A DNA stretch of 35,300 nucleotides from JAYPLE01 sp047627515 (GCA_047627515.1 JBLHTU010000019.1:1-35300), one strand, 5' to 3'. Numbered from the stretch's first letter, positions 8,253 to 16,885 are shown. Numbers and translations: made by a program. The notes: generated by a model not told the origin, from the sequence alone.

Positions 8253-9100
8253 TTTGTGGCTTTAGGATACTCGTATCCATATTTTTCTGTGATTTCTTTT
8301 TTTGACACTTTGATTACTTCCATGAAAAGGTACACAGGCTTGGCTGGGTTGTTCTGTCGATCCACGGGTACAGCAGCTATCTTATCAATCACATCCAGCC
8401 CTTCTACTATGCGGCCAAAAATGGTGTATTCACCATCCAAGTGAGGTGCGCCACCAAGCGTGGTATACGCTTCTAGGCGATCGGCTGCAACTTCTTTTTT
8501 CAAGTTGATGCCAAGTTCTGATTCTACTAAGTCTATGTATTCAAACGCGAGGGCTCTCATCTGCTCTTGGTCTTTCAGACGAGCCACTTCGACAAATCGT
8601 TGATAAATGGAATCGTACTCTTCCTGCTGTAGTAGTTGATTGATGCCAGTATTGAGCTGGTACTCATCGATGGTCATTTCTTGTACACTAAACTGCTTAC
8701 CATCTACAATATAAAACTGACTGGGTGACGACTCTTTGTCAGGGTTCACATTATCAGGCTGACGAGCGGCTGCCAAAGTGCCTTTGGTATGCATAAACCC
8801 ATCAGTAAACTCGGGAGGAATGGCCACACCCTCAAACGAACTTTCTTTTCGCTTAATATCGCCTCCTTGCACCATGAAGTTTTCCATGACTCTGTGCCAA
8901 GTAGTGCTGTCATATTTTCCTTCTTTAGCAAGCGTCAAAAAGTTTTCTTTGTGCAACGGGGTTTCATTGTAAAGGAGTGCTTTCATGTCGCCATATTCTG
9001 TGCGGATGATGACCATGTAGTCGTTTCTATCATCGCAACTATACATGACCATAGTTAGGAGCAGAAATACTATAAGCGTAAATTTTTTCATTCTTATCAT
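8249..9100 (-). CDS. Cyclophilin-type peptidyl-prolyl isomerase, predicted lipoprotein
   Basis: Catalyses cis-trans isomerisation of prolyl bonds, here predicted to act in the cell envelope. MKKFTLIVFLLLTMVMYSC gives a lipoprotein signal with Cys22 (numbered from the ATG at 9100). Cyclophilin elements are TWHRVMENFMVQGGD (catalytic Arg70, Phe-Gln pair about 75-78), then FMHTKGTLAAAR, SPSQFYIV and YTIFGRIVEGLDVIDKIA. Between SQFYIV and YTIFGR there is an insert of about 80 mostly helical residues (about 137-218) not present in the minimal domain. The start at 9100 overlaps the hemC stop (ATGA); the ATG at 9091 is an equally good start just before the signal. Its 3' end overlaps the RmlD-like gene by 4 bases. 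Confidence 0.9.
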   Translation of the reverse strand: MIRMKKFTLIVFLLLTMVMYSCDDRNDYMVIIRTEYGDMKALLYNETPLHKENFLTLAKEGKYDSTTWHRVMENFMVQGGDIKRKESSFEGVAIPPEFTDGFMHTKGTLAAARQPDNVNPDKESSPSQFYIVDGKQFSVQEMTIDEYQLNTGINQLLQQEEYDSIYQRFVEVARLKDQEQMRALAFEYIDLVESELGINLKKEVAADRLEAYTTLGGAPHLDGEYTIFGRIVEGLDVIDKIAAVPVDRQNNPAKPVYLFMEVIKVSKKEITEKYGYEYPKATK

Positions 9101-10014
9101 TGATTATTTAAGGTTTTTCTAATGGCGGCAAGAATTCTATCTCCCCCCTTTGCTAGTATATCTTCACCCATTGTTCTTCCCAAAATCAAGGGGTTATCAC
9201 TTGTTTTTTCTTCTTGCAGAACTTCTTTTCCGTCAAGACTTATAATTCCGGCTCGGAGGACATACTGGTTTGTCTCGGTCTTAACACAATGGCCAAATAC
9301 AGGAATACTGCATCCGCCATTCATCGCTGCAAGGTATGATCGCTCTGCGATCAGACAACTTTCTGTGTCTTTGTCATTGATCTGTGCTCTGACTACTTGG
9401 CGGATCTCATCTGGTAACTGGCTATGACATTCGACCGCTAGACTGCCTTGTCCGACGGCCGGGATACAATCTTTCACCGGGAAGTGATGTCTTACAAGTG
9501 ATTCGAACCCCATTCGATATACACCGGCGTAGGCAAGCATTAGAACCTCGCAGTCTCCAGCACGCATCTTTTTGATACGAGTTTGAAGGTTTCCGCGCAT
9601 ATCAACAATTTTGATTTGTGGATAGGAGTGCCGAAGATATGCTACTCGTCGTGTGGAGGAGGTTCCTATAGTCAGCTTGGCTGTGACATCGATCGCTTGA
9701 TCACAAACGAGGACATCATTGACCCGCTCTCTCTCGCTAAACGCAAGGATTTCAAAACCATCTGGTAGTGACGATTGTAGATCTTTTGCACTGTGGACAG
9801 CAATGTCGGCTTCACCAGAAGCAAGCATTTGTTCTAACTCTTCTGTGAAGACGCCTTTACTTCCAATTTTTGACAGCTGTACATCGAGGATCTTATCTCC
9901 CTTAGTACTGATTGGAATCAGCTGAGTAGTCTGACCAGCTTGGTTTAGCCTTTGGGCGACGTGTTCTGCTTGCCAAAGTGCAAGCTTGCTGTTTCTTGTA
10001 ACAATTTTGATCAA
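9097..10014 (-). CDS. hemC: Hydroxymethylbilane synthase (porphobilinogen deaminase)
   Basis: Condenses four porphobilinogen molecules into hydroxymethylbilane in haem and other tetrapyrrole synthesis; cytoplasmic. The 305-residue length is normal. The N-terminal RNSKLALWQAEHV is diagnostic. Asp78 in VHSAKDLQ is the catalytic aspartate, GTSSTRR and MRGNLQTRIKK bind the growing chain, and Cys235 in AAMNGGCSIP is the dipyrromethane cofactor attachment site. The start codon is TTG: codons upstream in frame offer no ATG before a stop, and the protein begins exactly where the family does (MIKIVTRNSK). It heads a three-gene overlapping unit with the cyclophilin and the RmlD-like reductase. About 170 bases upstream (10015-10184) hold no gene I can support, only a 5-bp TCGAC/GTCGA hairpin. 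Confidence 0.97.
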   Translation of the reverse strand: MIKIVTRNSKLALWQAEHVAQRLNQAGQTTQLIPISTKGDKILDVQLSKIGSKGVFTEELEQMLASGEADIAVHSAKDLQSSLPDGFEILAFSERERVNDVLVCDQAIDVTAKLTIGTSSTRRVAYLRHSYPQIKIVDMRGNLQTRIKKMRAGDCEVLMLAYAGVYRMGFESLVRHHFPVKDCIPAVGQGSLAVECHSQLPDEIRQVVRAQINDKDTESCLIAERSYLAAMNGGCSIPVFGHCVKTETNQYVLRAGIISLDGKEVLQEEKTSDNPLILGRTMGEDILAKGGDRILAAIRKTLNNQ

Positions 10015-10184
10015 AGATGTATGCGTTTGTCCTGGCTTTTTTTGTTATGCTTCTGGTCGACAAAGGTCGATTATTTTGCCTTAATTTTTTTCCTGATCCT
10101 TTTTGAAATACATTTTCAGGCTGTTCGCCTGTATGAAATCCTCTAGGTTGCTTAATACAGCATTTAGCGGCAGTATATCTAGCA

Positions 10185-10613
10185 TCATAAAGACCCACCA
10201 TTAAGTTCAGCGTTGATAAGGGATACATCAACTAGAAACCTATTAGCAAGGAGCTTTCTTCCGATGAGGACAGTGTTCTTCATTTTACTTCTATTAGCCA
10301 AAGAAAATGAGGCGATATAGGTTTTGTTCTTCAAGGTGATCTTTGTTTTGATCACATAGCGATTTTCTTTTTGACCATTAGAGCTTTTGATCGCTTTTAT
10401 CTTATAATTCTGAGTATGGTATCTTATCTCTGCTGATGCAGGATCACGATCCACACCCAATGCAAAAAAGAGAACGCCTTGCTTTTCTTTGATATTCACA
10501 CAGTGTAATGAAGACGTGTAAGCTCCGGTGTCGATTTTAGCCCTCACATTATTAATGTCGAATTCAGGAAAACTTACAAGCTCGATAGATCCGATATTTT
10601 TTTTATGCAGCAT
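10185..10613 (-). CDS. RimK-associated retropepsin-like (ATP-dependent zinc protease family) protein
   Basis: A 142-residue protein of the Zn_protease / RimK-associated family (COG4067, PF05618). The KIDTGAYTSSLHC segment (DTGA at residues 28-31) carries the retropepsin-like Asp-Thr-Gly motif. The closing block VLIGRKLLANRFLVDV matches the conserved (I/L)G(R)xxL...DV end of the fold. Despite the family name, the structure is that of an aspartic-protease-like single domain, and its substrate is not established. These genes often neighbour rimK glutamate ligases, but none is visible here. Its start lies inside the end of holB (11-base overlap), so the two are probably translated together. Confidence 0.85.
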   Translation of the reverse strand: MLHKKNIGSIELVSFPEFDINNVRAKIDTGAYTSSLHCVNIKEKQGVLFFALGVDRDPASAEIRYHTQNYKIKAIKSSNGQKENRYVIKTKITLKNKTYIASFSLANRSKMKNTVLIGRKLLANRFLVDVSLINAELNGGSL

Positions 10614-11745
10614 GACTGGGGTGCTTTATTATTTGAGTCAAACGGATACTGCAAGCCATAAAACTTAATTGTGCATTAGCATTTCGTGCCAAGTGCATTA
10701 GTAGTTTGTTTAGCTCCTCGTAGACACCACTGATCGTATCCAGAGACTGGGTTTGAGAGAACTTACTGATAAAGACGTGTTCGCTGCCAGACAAGGTCAT
10801 TAAGTCTTCCTGCGCTTTTGCTAGCAAAGCTTGCCTAAGCATCTCGTGTCCATATTGTAAAAAAATTCGTTGTTGTGATTTTGACTTGGCTTTGAATGCA
10901 GTAGCTAGCTCTAACAGCACATCGAATTGATTGGCGACGCAAGCCCGCATCCAACGTGCAAAATCATCAAGCTCATCATCTGTGACATGCTCGATTTCAT
11001 TCAGTGCCTTTCTTAGGTTTCCACCACAAAACTTGGCGAGTCTTTCAGCCTGAGGTTGATCTATTTTCTTCTGCTCAACAAGATAAGAGATGATTTCATT
11101 TTCTGAGTAATCGGGTACGTGTACTAGCTGAGTCCTAGATAGGATAGTGGACAATAAGGCTTCGTAGTTGTAACTGACAAGAAAGTACAGTGTTTGTCCT
11201 GGAGGCTCTTCTAGCACCTTGAGGATAGCATTGGCAGCACTAGGGTGCATCATCTCCGGATACCAAATCACTATAACCTTGTATGATCCTTCAAAGGATT
11301 TCATACTGACGGTCCTTATGATATTTCTCGCCTCCTCTTTGCTGATCTGAACTTGTTTGTTTTCTGCGTCTAAATGGTGCACCCAGTCTTCAAGCGATTG
11401 ATAAGGGTTTTCAGTCAGAAAAGATCTCCATAAAGACTGCGTAGCGGAGGCTTGTTTGTCCTGTCCATCTTTGCTGCCCGCGGCTTTGCTTGGAGCAGGC
11501 CTAAAAAAATGAACATCAGGGTGTATCAGCTTGTGAACTCTCTGGCAGCTACCGCAGGTGCCGCACCCATCAGTAGCTGACTTGTTTTCACAAAAAAGGA
11601 AAGAGATGTACGCTAAAACGAGAGGTAGGACAGCACTTCCCTCATGGCCGGCAAAGAGTTGGGCATGAGCGATGTGGTTTCGTTGATACGAACTAATTAA
11701 AGTTTGCTTGAGCTCATCAAGACCAGGGATATCAGCGAAGCGCAT
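10603..11745 (-). CDS. holB: DNA polymerase III subunit delta' (clamp loader)
   Basis: The delta-prime subunit is the stator of the clamp loader that places the sliding clamp on DNA. The 380-residue protein opens MRFADIPGLDELK and HIAHAQLFAGHEG, the normal delta-prime start. Its P-loop position is degenerate (GHEGSAVL), as expected for a subunit that does not hydrolyse ATP. Cys52, Cys61, Cys64 and Cys67 (CGTCGSC) form the family's zinc module. NAILKVLEEPPGQTLYFLVS and LLSTILSRTQLVHV are the conserved helix and the SRT/SRC loop that reaches the neighbouring ATP site. It follows the GlmU-like gene by 6 bases and overlaps the protease-like gene. Confidence 0.9.
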   Translation of the reverse strand: MRFADIPGLDELKQTLISSYQRNHIAHAQLFAGHEGSAVLPLVLAYISFLFCENKSATDGCGTCGSCQRVHKLIHPDVHFFRPAPSKAAGSKDGQDKQASATQSLWRSFLTENPYQSLEDWVHHLDAENKQVQISKEEARNIIRTVSMKSFEGSYKVIVIWYPEMMHPSAANAILKVLEEPPGQTLYFLVSYNYEALLSTILSRTQLVHVPDYSENEIISYLVEQKKIDQPQAERLAKFCGGNLRKALNEIEHVTDDELDDFARWMRACVANQFDVLLELATAFKAKSKSQQRIFLQYGHEMLRQALLAKAQEDLMTLSGSEHVFISKFSQTQSLDTISGVYEELNKLLMHLARNANAQLSFMACSIRLTQIIKHPSHAA

Positions 11746-11751
11746 ATTTTT

Positions 11752-12930
11752 TTACTTTTCCCAGTTTCTATAGGGTGCTGTTTGCTCGAAGATATCACTT
11801 AATATCTCCTGTTCGGTCTCAGTCAAAGATTTTCCTCTTCTCTGCATAACAAGCTTTGCCGTCTCAAAGACTTTTTTAATTTGATACGTCATAAAACCCT
11901 TATTACCTCCCCATGCAAAAGAGGGAATCAGGTTTCTAGGAAACCCTTCACCAAATATATTAGCGGAGACCCCGATAGTTGTGCCGGTATTAAACATAGT
12001 GTTGATGCCACACTTTGAATGATCACCCATGATTAACCCACAAAACTGAAGCCCCGAATCAACAAATGAATTGGCAGCGTAATCCCACATTTTTACTGAA
12101 GCGTAGTTATTCTTCAGATTGGAGTTGTTAGTGTCTGCACCAAGATTACACCATTCGCCAATGACTGAGTTGCCTAGGAACCCGTCATGCCCTTTGTTAG
12201 AATACCCAAGAATGACACAGTTGGTTATTTCGCCACCAACTTTACTATGCGGGCCGATCGTATTGTCTCCTCTCATTTTGCCCCCCGTGTTGACGACGCT
12301 GCCTTCGCACAAGGCAAATGGCCCTCGGATAATTGCTCCCTCCTCTATTTTCGCATTTTTGCCCAAGTAGATTGGACCATTTTCCGCGTTTAAGATCGCT
12401 GCTTTGACCGAAGCACCTTCCTCTAGGAAAATATCATTTCCATAAGTGATCGTATGATCGTCTAAAATCGGTTCTGATTCTCTGCCTGCTGTAAGTAAAG
12501 TGTAATCGGTCCTGATTTCCTGACCGTTTTTCGAAAAAATATCCCAGGTTCGTGAGATTCGGTCCACTTCAAAGTCTAGAGATATAGGCTCATAGACGTC
12601 TAGAGTTGACAGACGTCTATCATCGCATTTCGCAATCAGTAACTCGTCGTGCGAATAGATCGCTTGGCCTGGCAGGAGTTGTGAAATTTTTTCTATCAAA
12701 GCGGGGCTCGGAAGGATAGACCCGTGAATCAACAAATCCGGTTTGTCAGAAACCGCATACTTCGACTGCAAGTAATCGACGGTTTGTATAGCGGTATGGC
12801 AATTGAGCTGCTTTTCCCATTTTTCTCTGAGAGTGAGAATACCTACGCGAACTTCTCCAATAGCTCGTGTATAGGAAATGGGTAACATCGCCGTGTGATC
12901 TGACGGTTGTTCAAATAGTAGGACTGTCAT
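11752..12930 (-). CDS. GlmU-like bifunctional sugar-phosphate nucleotidyltransferase/acyltransferase (alternative Bacteroidota type)
   Basis: A 392-residue protein of the alternative GlmU family in Bacteroidota, inferred to make UDP-N-acetylglucosamine for peptidoglycan and envelope sugars. The N-terminal part (LPISYTRAIGEVRVGILTLR) is the divergent nucleotidyltransferase start seen in this family rather than the classical LAAGxGTRM motif. Residues from about 170 onward form a left-handed beta-helix of hexapeptide repeats (IYLGKNAKIEEGAIIRGP, NTIGPHSKVGGEITN, CVILGYSNKGHDGFLGNSVI), as in acyltransferases. The family has been assigned by genomic context, so both activities are inference. The start codon lies only a few bases beyond the rpmE2 terminator U-tract. 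Confidence 0.85.
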   Translation of the reverse strand: MTVLLFEQPSDHTAMLPISYTRAIGEVRVGILTLREKWEKQLNCHTAIQTVDYLQSKYAVSDKPDLLIHGSILPSPALIEKISQLLPGQAIYSHDELLIAKCDDRRLSTLDVYEPISLDFEVDRISRTWDIFSKNGQEIRTDYTLLTAGRESEPILDDHTITYGNDIFLEEGASVKAAILNAENGPIYLGKNAKIEEGAIIRGPFALCEGSVVNTGGKMRGDNTIGPHSKVGGEITNCVILGYSNKGHDGFLGNSVIGEWCNLGADTNNSNLKNNYASVKMWDYAANSFVDSGLQFCGLIMGDHSKCGINTMFNTGTTIGVSANIFGEGFPRNLIPSFAWGGNKGFMTYQIKKVFETAKLVMQRRGKSLTETEQEILSDIFEQTAPYRNWEK

Positions 12931-12935
12931 CAGCC

Positions 12936-12972
12936 AAAAATAAAAAAGTCTTCAGCAAAGACTGAAGACTTT
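12936..12972 (-). terminator. Rho-independent terminator after rpmE2, abutting the GlmU-like start
   Basis: The 11-bp perfect stem AAAGTCTTCAG/CTGAAGACTTT encloses a 6-base loop. On the minus strand it is followed by a T-rich run (TTTATTTTTGG). It sits 22 bases past the rpmE2 stop. The T-run ends about 6 bases before the ATG of the GlmU-like gene, so the terminator occupies that gene's leader and could also act as an attenuator. Confidence 0.85.
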
Positions 12973-12993
12973 CTATAAATCCTGTTGATTATC

Positions 12994-13242
12994 TTATTTC
13001 TTTTTCTTGTACTTGGTGTTGAATTTCTCAACTCGACCAGCAGTATCCAAGAATATTTTCTTTCCTGTGTAGAACGGGTGTGAGGCAGAACTTACTTCAA
13101 CTTTCACCAACGGATATTCATTTCCATCTTCCCAAGTGATTTTTTCACTTGTTTGCATGGTTGATTTCGTTAGAAACTTGAACTCACTTGTAGTATCTAA
13201 AAATACTACTTCTCTGTAATCTGGATGTATGTCTTTTTTCAT
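12994..13242 (-). CDS. rpmE2: 50S ribosomal protein L31 type B
   Basis: An 82-residue ribosomal protein of the large subunit, important for bridging the two subunits. The sequence opens MKKDIHPDYREVVFLDT and contains SHPFYTGKKIFLDTAGRVEKF, the standard type B pattern. It lacks the CxxC zinc pair of type A L31, so it needs no zinc; in other bacteria the zinc-free form supports growth under zinc limitation, though in Bacteroidota it is often the only copy. It has its own promoter-like element and a strong terminator, so it appears to be monocistronic. Confidence 0.97.
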   Translation of the reverse strand: MKKDIHPDYREVVFLDTTSEFKFLTKSTMQTSEKITWEDGNEYPLVKVEVSSASHPFYTGKKIFLDTAGRVEKFNTKYKKKK

Positions 13243-13271
13243 CTTTTTCCTTCACTTTTATAAAAGGATTG

Positions 13272-13279
13272 CAAAGATA
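13272..13279 (-). promoter_or_regulatory. rpmE2: Candidate Bacteroidota -7 promoter element for rpmE2
   Basis: Minus-strand TATCTTTG is an exact match to TAnnTTTG. Transcription starting a few bases downstream would give a leader of about 25-30 bases before the rpmE2 ATG. The -33 side is AT-rich with no clear TTTG, so the call rests on the -7 match and its position. Confidence 0.55.
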
Positions 13280-13327
13280 GAAATTAATTTATCATTGTAA
13301 AAGGGTCATTTTGAATAATTTAGCAAA

Positions 13328-14989
13328 GTGAGAGCCCTCGTTTCTTTGATTTTATTAATGATTGTCTGTCAGTCTATTGCTGCACAAGATCACGATTACT
13401 TGCCGCACTACGATAGATATCACTTGCTTGAGAAGGCATATTCCTTAACCGGAAGGGCACAAAAACAACCTTTTTTTTCCCAGATAAAGCCCTTAAGCCG
13501 CTTAAAGGCGGTCGAAATGCTGAAAGGTTCTCCAGGGGATAGCCTCTGGAAGCAGCAGTTATACAATGATGCTCCAGAGTATTCGAAAGTTCCTCAGCGG
13601 GACTCCGATCAGTCTTTCGGGTCGCATTTTTATCAATCTGAGGCGGATTTTTTTACGGTCCAAGAAGAAGGGTTTGACCTTCATATTAATCCCGTTTGGC
13701 AATTTGGTGTAGGAAATGACCCAGGAGTGTCCAACAGACTGTTTGTTAACAGCAGAGGATTCGACCTACGAGGCACTATCGATAAGCGAGTTAGCTTCTC
13801 TACGAGATTTATTGAAAATCAGGTCCAATATCCTGCATATGTCAAAGATGTGGCAGATAGTATAGGCCTGGTCCCTTACGAGGGCTTTTGGAAAGAATAT
13901 AATGAAACGACTACTGATTTTTTTCGCGCGTTTGGCTATGTAGATGTAGGTGTTTCGAAGCACATCTCTGCTCAGTTGGGTTTTGGTAGACATTTTATCG
14001 GTAATGGTATTCGTTCGATGGTACTGTCTGATTTTGGCAACAGTTACCCCTACCTTAAGGTCAATACTCAGATTTGGAAAATCAGCTACACAAATATTTT
14101 CGCAGAACTGATTGCTGACGCATTTACATTCGATGGAGGTACATTGGGGGCATCTAGATACCCTAAAAAATATCTGGCAAGTCATACGCTGGAGATTGAA
14201 ATCACACCGAATTTTCATTTTGGCTTATTTGAAACGGTTATCATGGGAAAGCCTGATTCTTTAGGCGGGAGCCGTTTTGAGTTTGCGTATCTGAATCCGA
14301 TTATTTTTTATCGAGCCGTCGAGCAGCAGGATGGGAGCTTCGGAAATGCATTACTGGGGGCAACGTTTCGTTGGGATATCAAAAAGAAAATTAATATATA
14401 TGGGCAGTTTTTGTTAGATGAATTGATCATTAGTGAGCTGAAGGCCGGTAATGACTGGTGGGGTAATAAGTATGGTTATCAAGTCGGGATGCAGGTTTTT
14501 GATTTGGGATTAGTTGGGTTAGACCTTAAAATCGAGCACAATGCTGCCCGACCTTATACCTATTCACATCAAGATGTCTATACAGCGTACACACACTACG
14601 ATCAACCGTTGGCTCATCCACTCGGAGCTAACTTTAGAGAATGGCTCCTGCAGGTGTACTATCAACCCCATCCAAAATGGGAACTTCACTTGCACGGTGT
14701 ACATGCAAAATATGGAGCGGACCAAAACGGCATTTATTTTGGTCAAAACCCTCACACCTCCTATAATCTGCGTCCCCAAGATTATGGACAGCAATTATTG
14801 CAGGGCAATACCGGGACATTGAACTTTGTGCAGTCACGGGTGAGTTACCAATGGCGTCATAACATATATGCGGATGCATACGCTATTATCCGACAAGAGT
14901 CATTTGAGACATCGCTCCCTGATCAAAATTCCACCATCTTTGGGGTCGGGTTTAGGATTAACATGCCTTACCGTAACTATCTCTTCTAG
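13328..14989 (+). CDS. Wzi-like outer-membrane beta-barrel (capsule assembly Wzi family)
   Basis: A 553-residue outer-membrane protein with a signal peptide (LVSLILLMIVCQSIAAQ) and a predicted beta-barrel ending in aromatic strands (FGVGFRINMPYRNYLF). The central block FGRHFIGNGIRSMVLSDFG, followed by NSYPYLKVNTQIWKISYTN, matches the Wzi-type capsule-assembly family found throughout Bacteroidota. Escherichia coli Wzi is a surface lectin that holds capsule at the cell surface; whether this copy binds capsule or another polysaccharide is inference. The start is GTG at 13328, since no ATG precedes the signal. Its TAG stop touches the ATG of the ABC exporter with no spacer, making it the first gene of the envelope operon. 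Confidence 0.8.
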   Translation: MRALVSLILLMIVCQSIAAQDHDYLPHYDRYHLLEKAYSLTGRAQKQPFFSQIKPLSRLKAVEMLKGSPGDSLWKQQLYNDAPEYSKVPQRDSDQSFGSHFYQSEADFFTVQEEGFDLHINPVWQFGVGNDPGVSNRLFVNSRGFDLRGTIDKRVSFSTRFIENQVQYPAYVKDVADSIGLVPYEGFWKEYNETTTDFFRAFGYVDVGVSKHISAQLGFGRHFIGNGIRSMVLSDFGNSYPYLKVNTQIWKISYTNIFAELIADAFTFDGGTLGASRYPKKYLASHTLEIEITPNFHFGLFETVIMGKPDSLGGSRFEFAYLNPIIFYRAVEQQDGSFGNALLGATFRWDIKKKINIYGQFLLDELIISELKAGNDWWGNKYGYQVGMQVFDLGLVGLDLKIEHNAARPYTYSHQDVYTAYTHYDQPLAHPLGANFREWLLQVYYQPHPKWELHLHGVHAKYGADQNGIYFGQNPHTSYNLRPQDYGQQLLQGNTGTLNFVQSRVSYQWRHNIYADAYAIIRQESFETSLPDQNSTIFGVGFRINMPYRNYLF

Positions 14990-16816
14990 ATGAAAACGTA
15001 TCTAAGGATTCTTGCTTTCGTCAGGCCATCTGCCTGGCTGATTCCTCAGTATTTTGTGCTAATCACACTGCATACAGTATTTCGGATTGTCAATTTTGCC
15101 GCATTGATACCTGTTTTGAGGATTCTGTTTGATCAGGCAGAATCAGGCCGAGTAGTTACCAGCAGGCCGGAACTCTCCTTTTCTGATGATTATTTCATTG
15201 ACACTTTCTACTACTACTTAGGTCATACAATAGAAACTGAAGGTAAGATTGCGGCCCTCTACCTAGTTGTGTACTTGTTAGTTGCCTCTGTCTTACTCGC
15301 TAATTTTTTCTTGTACTTCGCAACGATCCTACAAGCCAAAATCCGAGTTAATGCGATTACGGATATGCGCAAAGCTGTTTTCGATCATTTGAGCAGATTA
15401 CATCTTGGTTTTTTCTCTGATCAAAGAAAAGGTGATATTATGTCAAGGATTACGACGGATATTCAGCAGGTAGAGATGACTGTGGTCAATACGATCAAAG
15501 TGATCTTAAAGGAGCCGATACTGATCATTGCCTATTTCATCACCTTATTCACTGTTTCGCCTCAGTTGACGATGTATACGGTGTTGTTGATTCCTATTTC
15601 CGGAGGGATCATTTCATACATCGCTCGTCGGCTAAAAAAGAGAGCCAGAAAATCTCAGCAAGCCATAGGACGAATGACCAGCATCGTCGAGGAAGCACTC
15701 GGTGCCATGCGGATCATCAAAGCATTTAGTGCCCAGAAGTACATAGCGGGTAAATTCAACAAAGAAGTAGATGTCTACGGGCGACAAAATTTCAAAATTG
15801 CTGTAGGAAGCAATCTTGTCAGCCCTCTTTCAGAGTTTTTAGGCGTTGGCTTTATCTCTGTCATCTTGTTACTAGGAGGGCAAATGATTCTATCCGAAAC
15901 TTCTTCGTTAGATGCAGCCAGTTTTTTGTTTTTTCTGATCGTCTTCTCTCAGGTATTGACTCCGGCCAAGTCGATGTCTAATGCCTTCAGTAATATTCAG
16001 AAAGGAATTGCTTCTGGTGAGAGGGTATTCGAGCTAACAGATGCGGAGATCGCGATCAAAGATCGTGAGAACGCAGAGTCAATTGCTCAGTTGAAAGAGG
16101 GTGTATCGTTCAAGAATGTTTCCTTTGCTTACGAGGAAAAGCAGATCCTCAAAAACTTAAACTTCTCTGTGCCCAAAGGAAAAGTGATTGCTTTAGTAGG
16201 TCCTTCAGGGGGAGGGAAGTCAACGATAGCCAGTTTACTGCCTAGGTTTTTTGATGTATCAGCGGGTGAAATCCAACTGGATGGGAAAGATCTTCGTGCA
16301 TATAAACTGGCAGACCTTAGGGGGTTGATGGGTGTTGTGACCCAGGAGTCTATTCTTTTTAATGACACCATTTTTAAAAATATATCGTTTGGTAAGCAGT
16401 CCGCAAGTCTTGAGGAGGTTGTGGCGGCGGCGAAGCTCGCCAATGCACATGAATTCATCGAAAAGCTTGATGGGGGTTATGAAGCAGTGGTTGGAGATCA
16501 GGGCATGAAATTGAGTGGAGGCCAACGTCAGCGGATTAGTATAGCGCGAGCTTTGCTTAAAAACCCGCCATTGTTGATACTTGATGAAGCTACGTCAGCA
16601 CTAGACTCAGAGTCTGAGAAATTAGTACAAGAAGCGATTTATACTCTGATGAAAAATCGAACATCAGTCGTGATTGCACATCGATTGAGTACGATTCAGC
16701 ATGCTGATGAGATCATTGTCGTACAAGATGGAGAAATATTAGAACAAGGCAACCATGAGGAGTTACTGGCAAAAGAGGGGCTGTACAATAAACTTATAAG
16801 GATGCAGTCCTTGTAG
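14990..16816 (+). CDS. MsbA-like ABC exporter (transmembrane domain fused to ATPase)
   Basis: A 608-residue half-transporter that works as a homodimer, probably flipping a lipid, lipid-linked glycan or drug across the inner membrane. Six membrane segments span about residues 15-330. The nucleotide-binding domain follows: Walker A GPSGGGKST (about 405), Q-loop VTQESILF, signature LSGGQRQR, Walker B LLILDEATSALD and switch VIAHRLST. Gene position between a Wzi-like barrel and gmhA favours an envelope lipid or polysaccharide substrate such as lipid A or lipooligosaccharide, but sequence alone cannot separate MsbA from other type IV exporters. TAG-ATG junction with the gene before it. Confidence 0.92.
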   Translation: MKTYLRILAFVRPSAWLIPQYFVLITLHTVFRIVNFAALIPVLRILFDQAESGRVVTSRPELSFSDDYFIDTFYYYLGHTIETEGKIAALYLVVYLLVASVLLANFFLYFATILQAKIRVNAITDMRKAVFDHLSRLHLGFFSDQRKGDIMSRITTDIQQVEMTVVNTIKVILKEPILIIAYFITLFTVSPQLTMYTVLLIPISGGIISYIARRLKKRARKSQQAIGRMTSIVEEALGAMRIIKAFSAQKYIAGKFNKEVDVYGRQNFKIAVGSNLVSPLSEFLGVGFISVILLLGGQMILSETSSLDAASFLFFLIVFSQVLTPAKSMSNAFSNIQKGIASGERVFELTDAEIAIKDRENAESIAQLKEGVSFKNVSFAYEEKQILKNLNFSVPKGKVIALVGPSGGGKSTIASLLPRFFDVSAGEIQLDGKDLRAYKLADLRGLMGVVTQESILFNDTIFKNISFGKQSASLEEVVAAAKLANAHEFIEKLDGGYEAVVGDQGMKLSGGQRQRISIARALLKNPPLLILDEATSALDSESEKLVQEAIYTLMKNRTSVVIAHRLSTIQHADEIIVVQDGEILEQGNHEELLAKEGLYNKLIRMQSL

Positions 16817-16831
16817 ATGTCATGCGGCAAA

Positions 16832-16885
16832 ACCAAGAGAGCAGTTTTATTTCTTGGTGATTTTGTAGACATTAGTCACCAAGAA
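16832..16885 (+). promoter_or_regulatory. Mutually exclusive hairpins in the leader of the small membrane protein
   Basis: The strand TTCTTGGTGA (16851-16860) can pair perfectly over 10 bp with TCACCAAGAA (16876-16885). Alternatively it can pair with the upstream segment ACCAAGAGA (16832-16840) over 9 bp including one G-U. Because both hairpins use the same central strand, only one can form at a time. They lie between the ABC exporter stop and the ATG at 16895, just before a GGAG at 16888-16891. Confidence 0.5.

Noticed and set aside
10007..10016. Perfect 10-base palindrome TTTGATCAAA over the hemC TTG start
   Set aside because: It lies across the start codon and conserved first residues, is short, and is likely fixed by the coding sequence.
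10015..10184. Possible small gene or terminator between hemC and the protease-like gene
   Set aside because: Only short frames and 5-bp hairpins (TCGAC/GTCGA, CAGGC/GCCTG) are visible, with no U-tract or coding character.
9902..10231. Minus-strand frame of 109 codons spanning the hemC start and the spacer
   Set aside because: It overlaps two confident genes in another frame and its residues look random, with Lys/Arg/Gln-rich low-quality sequence.
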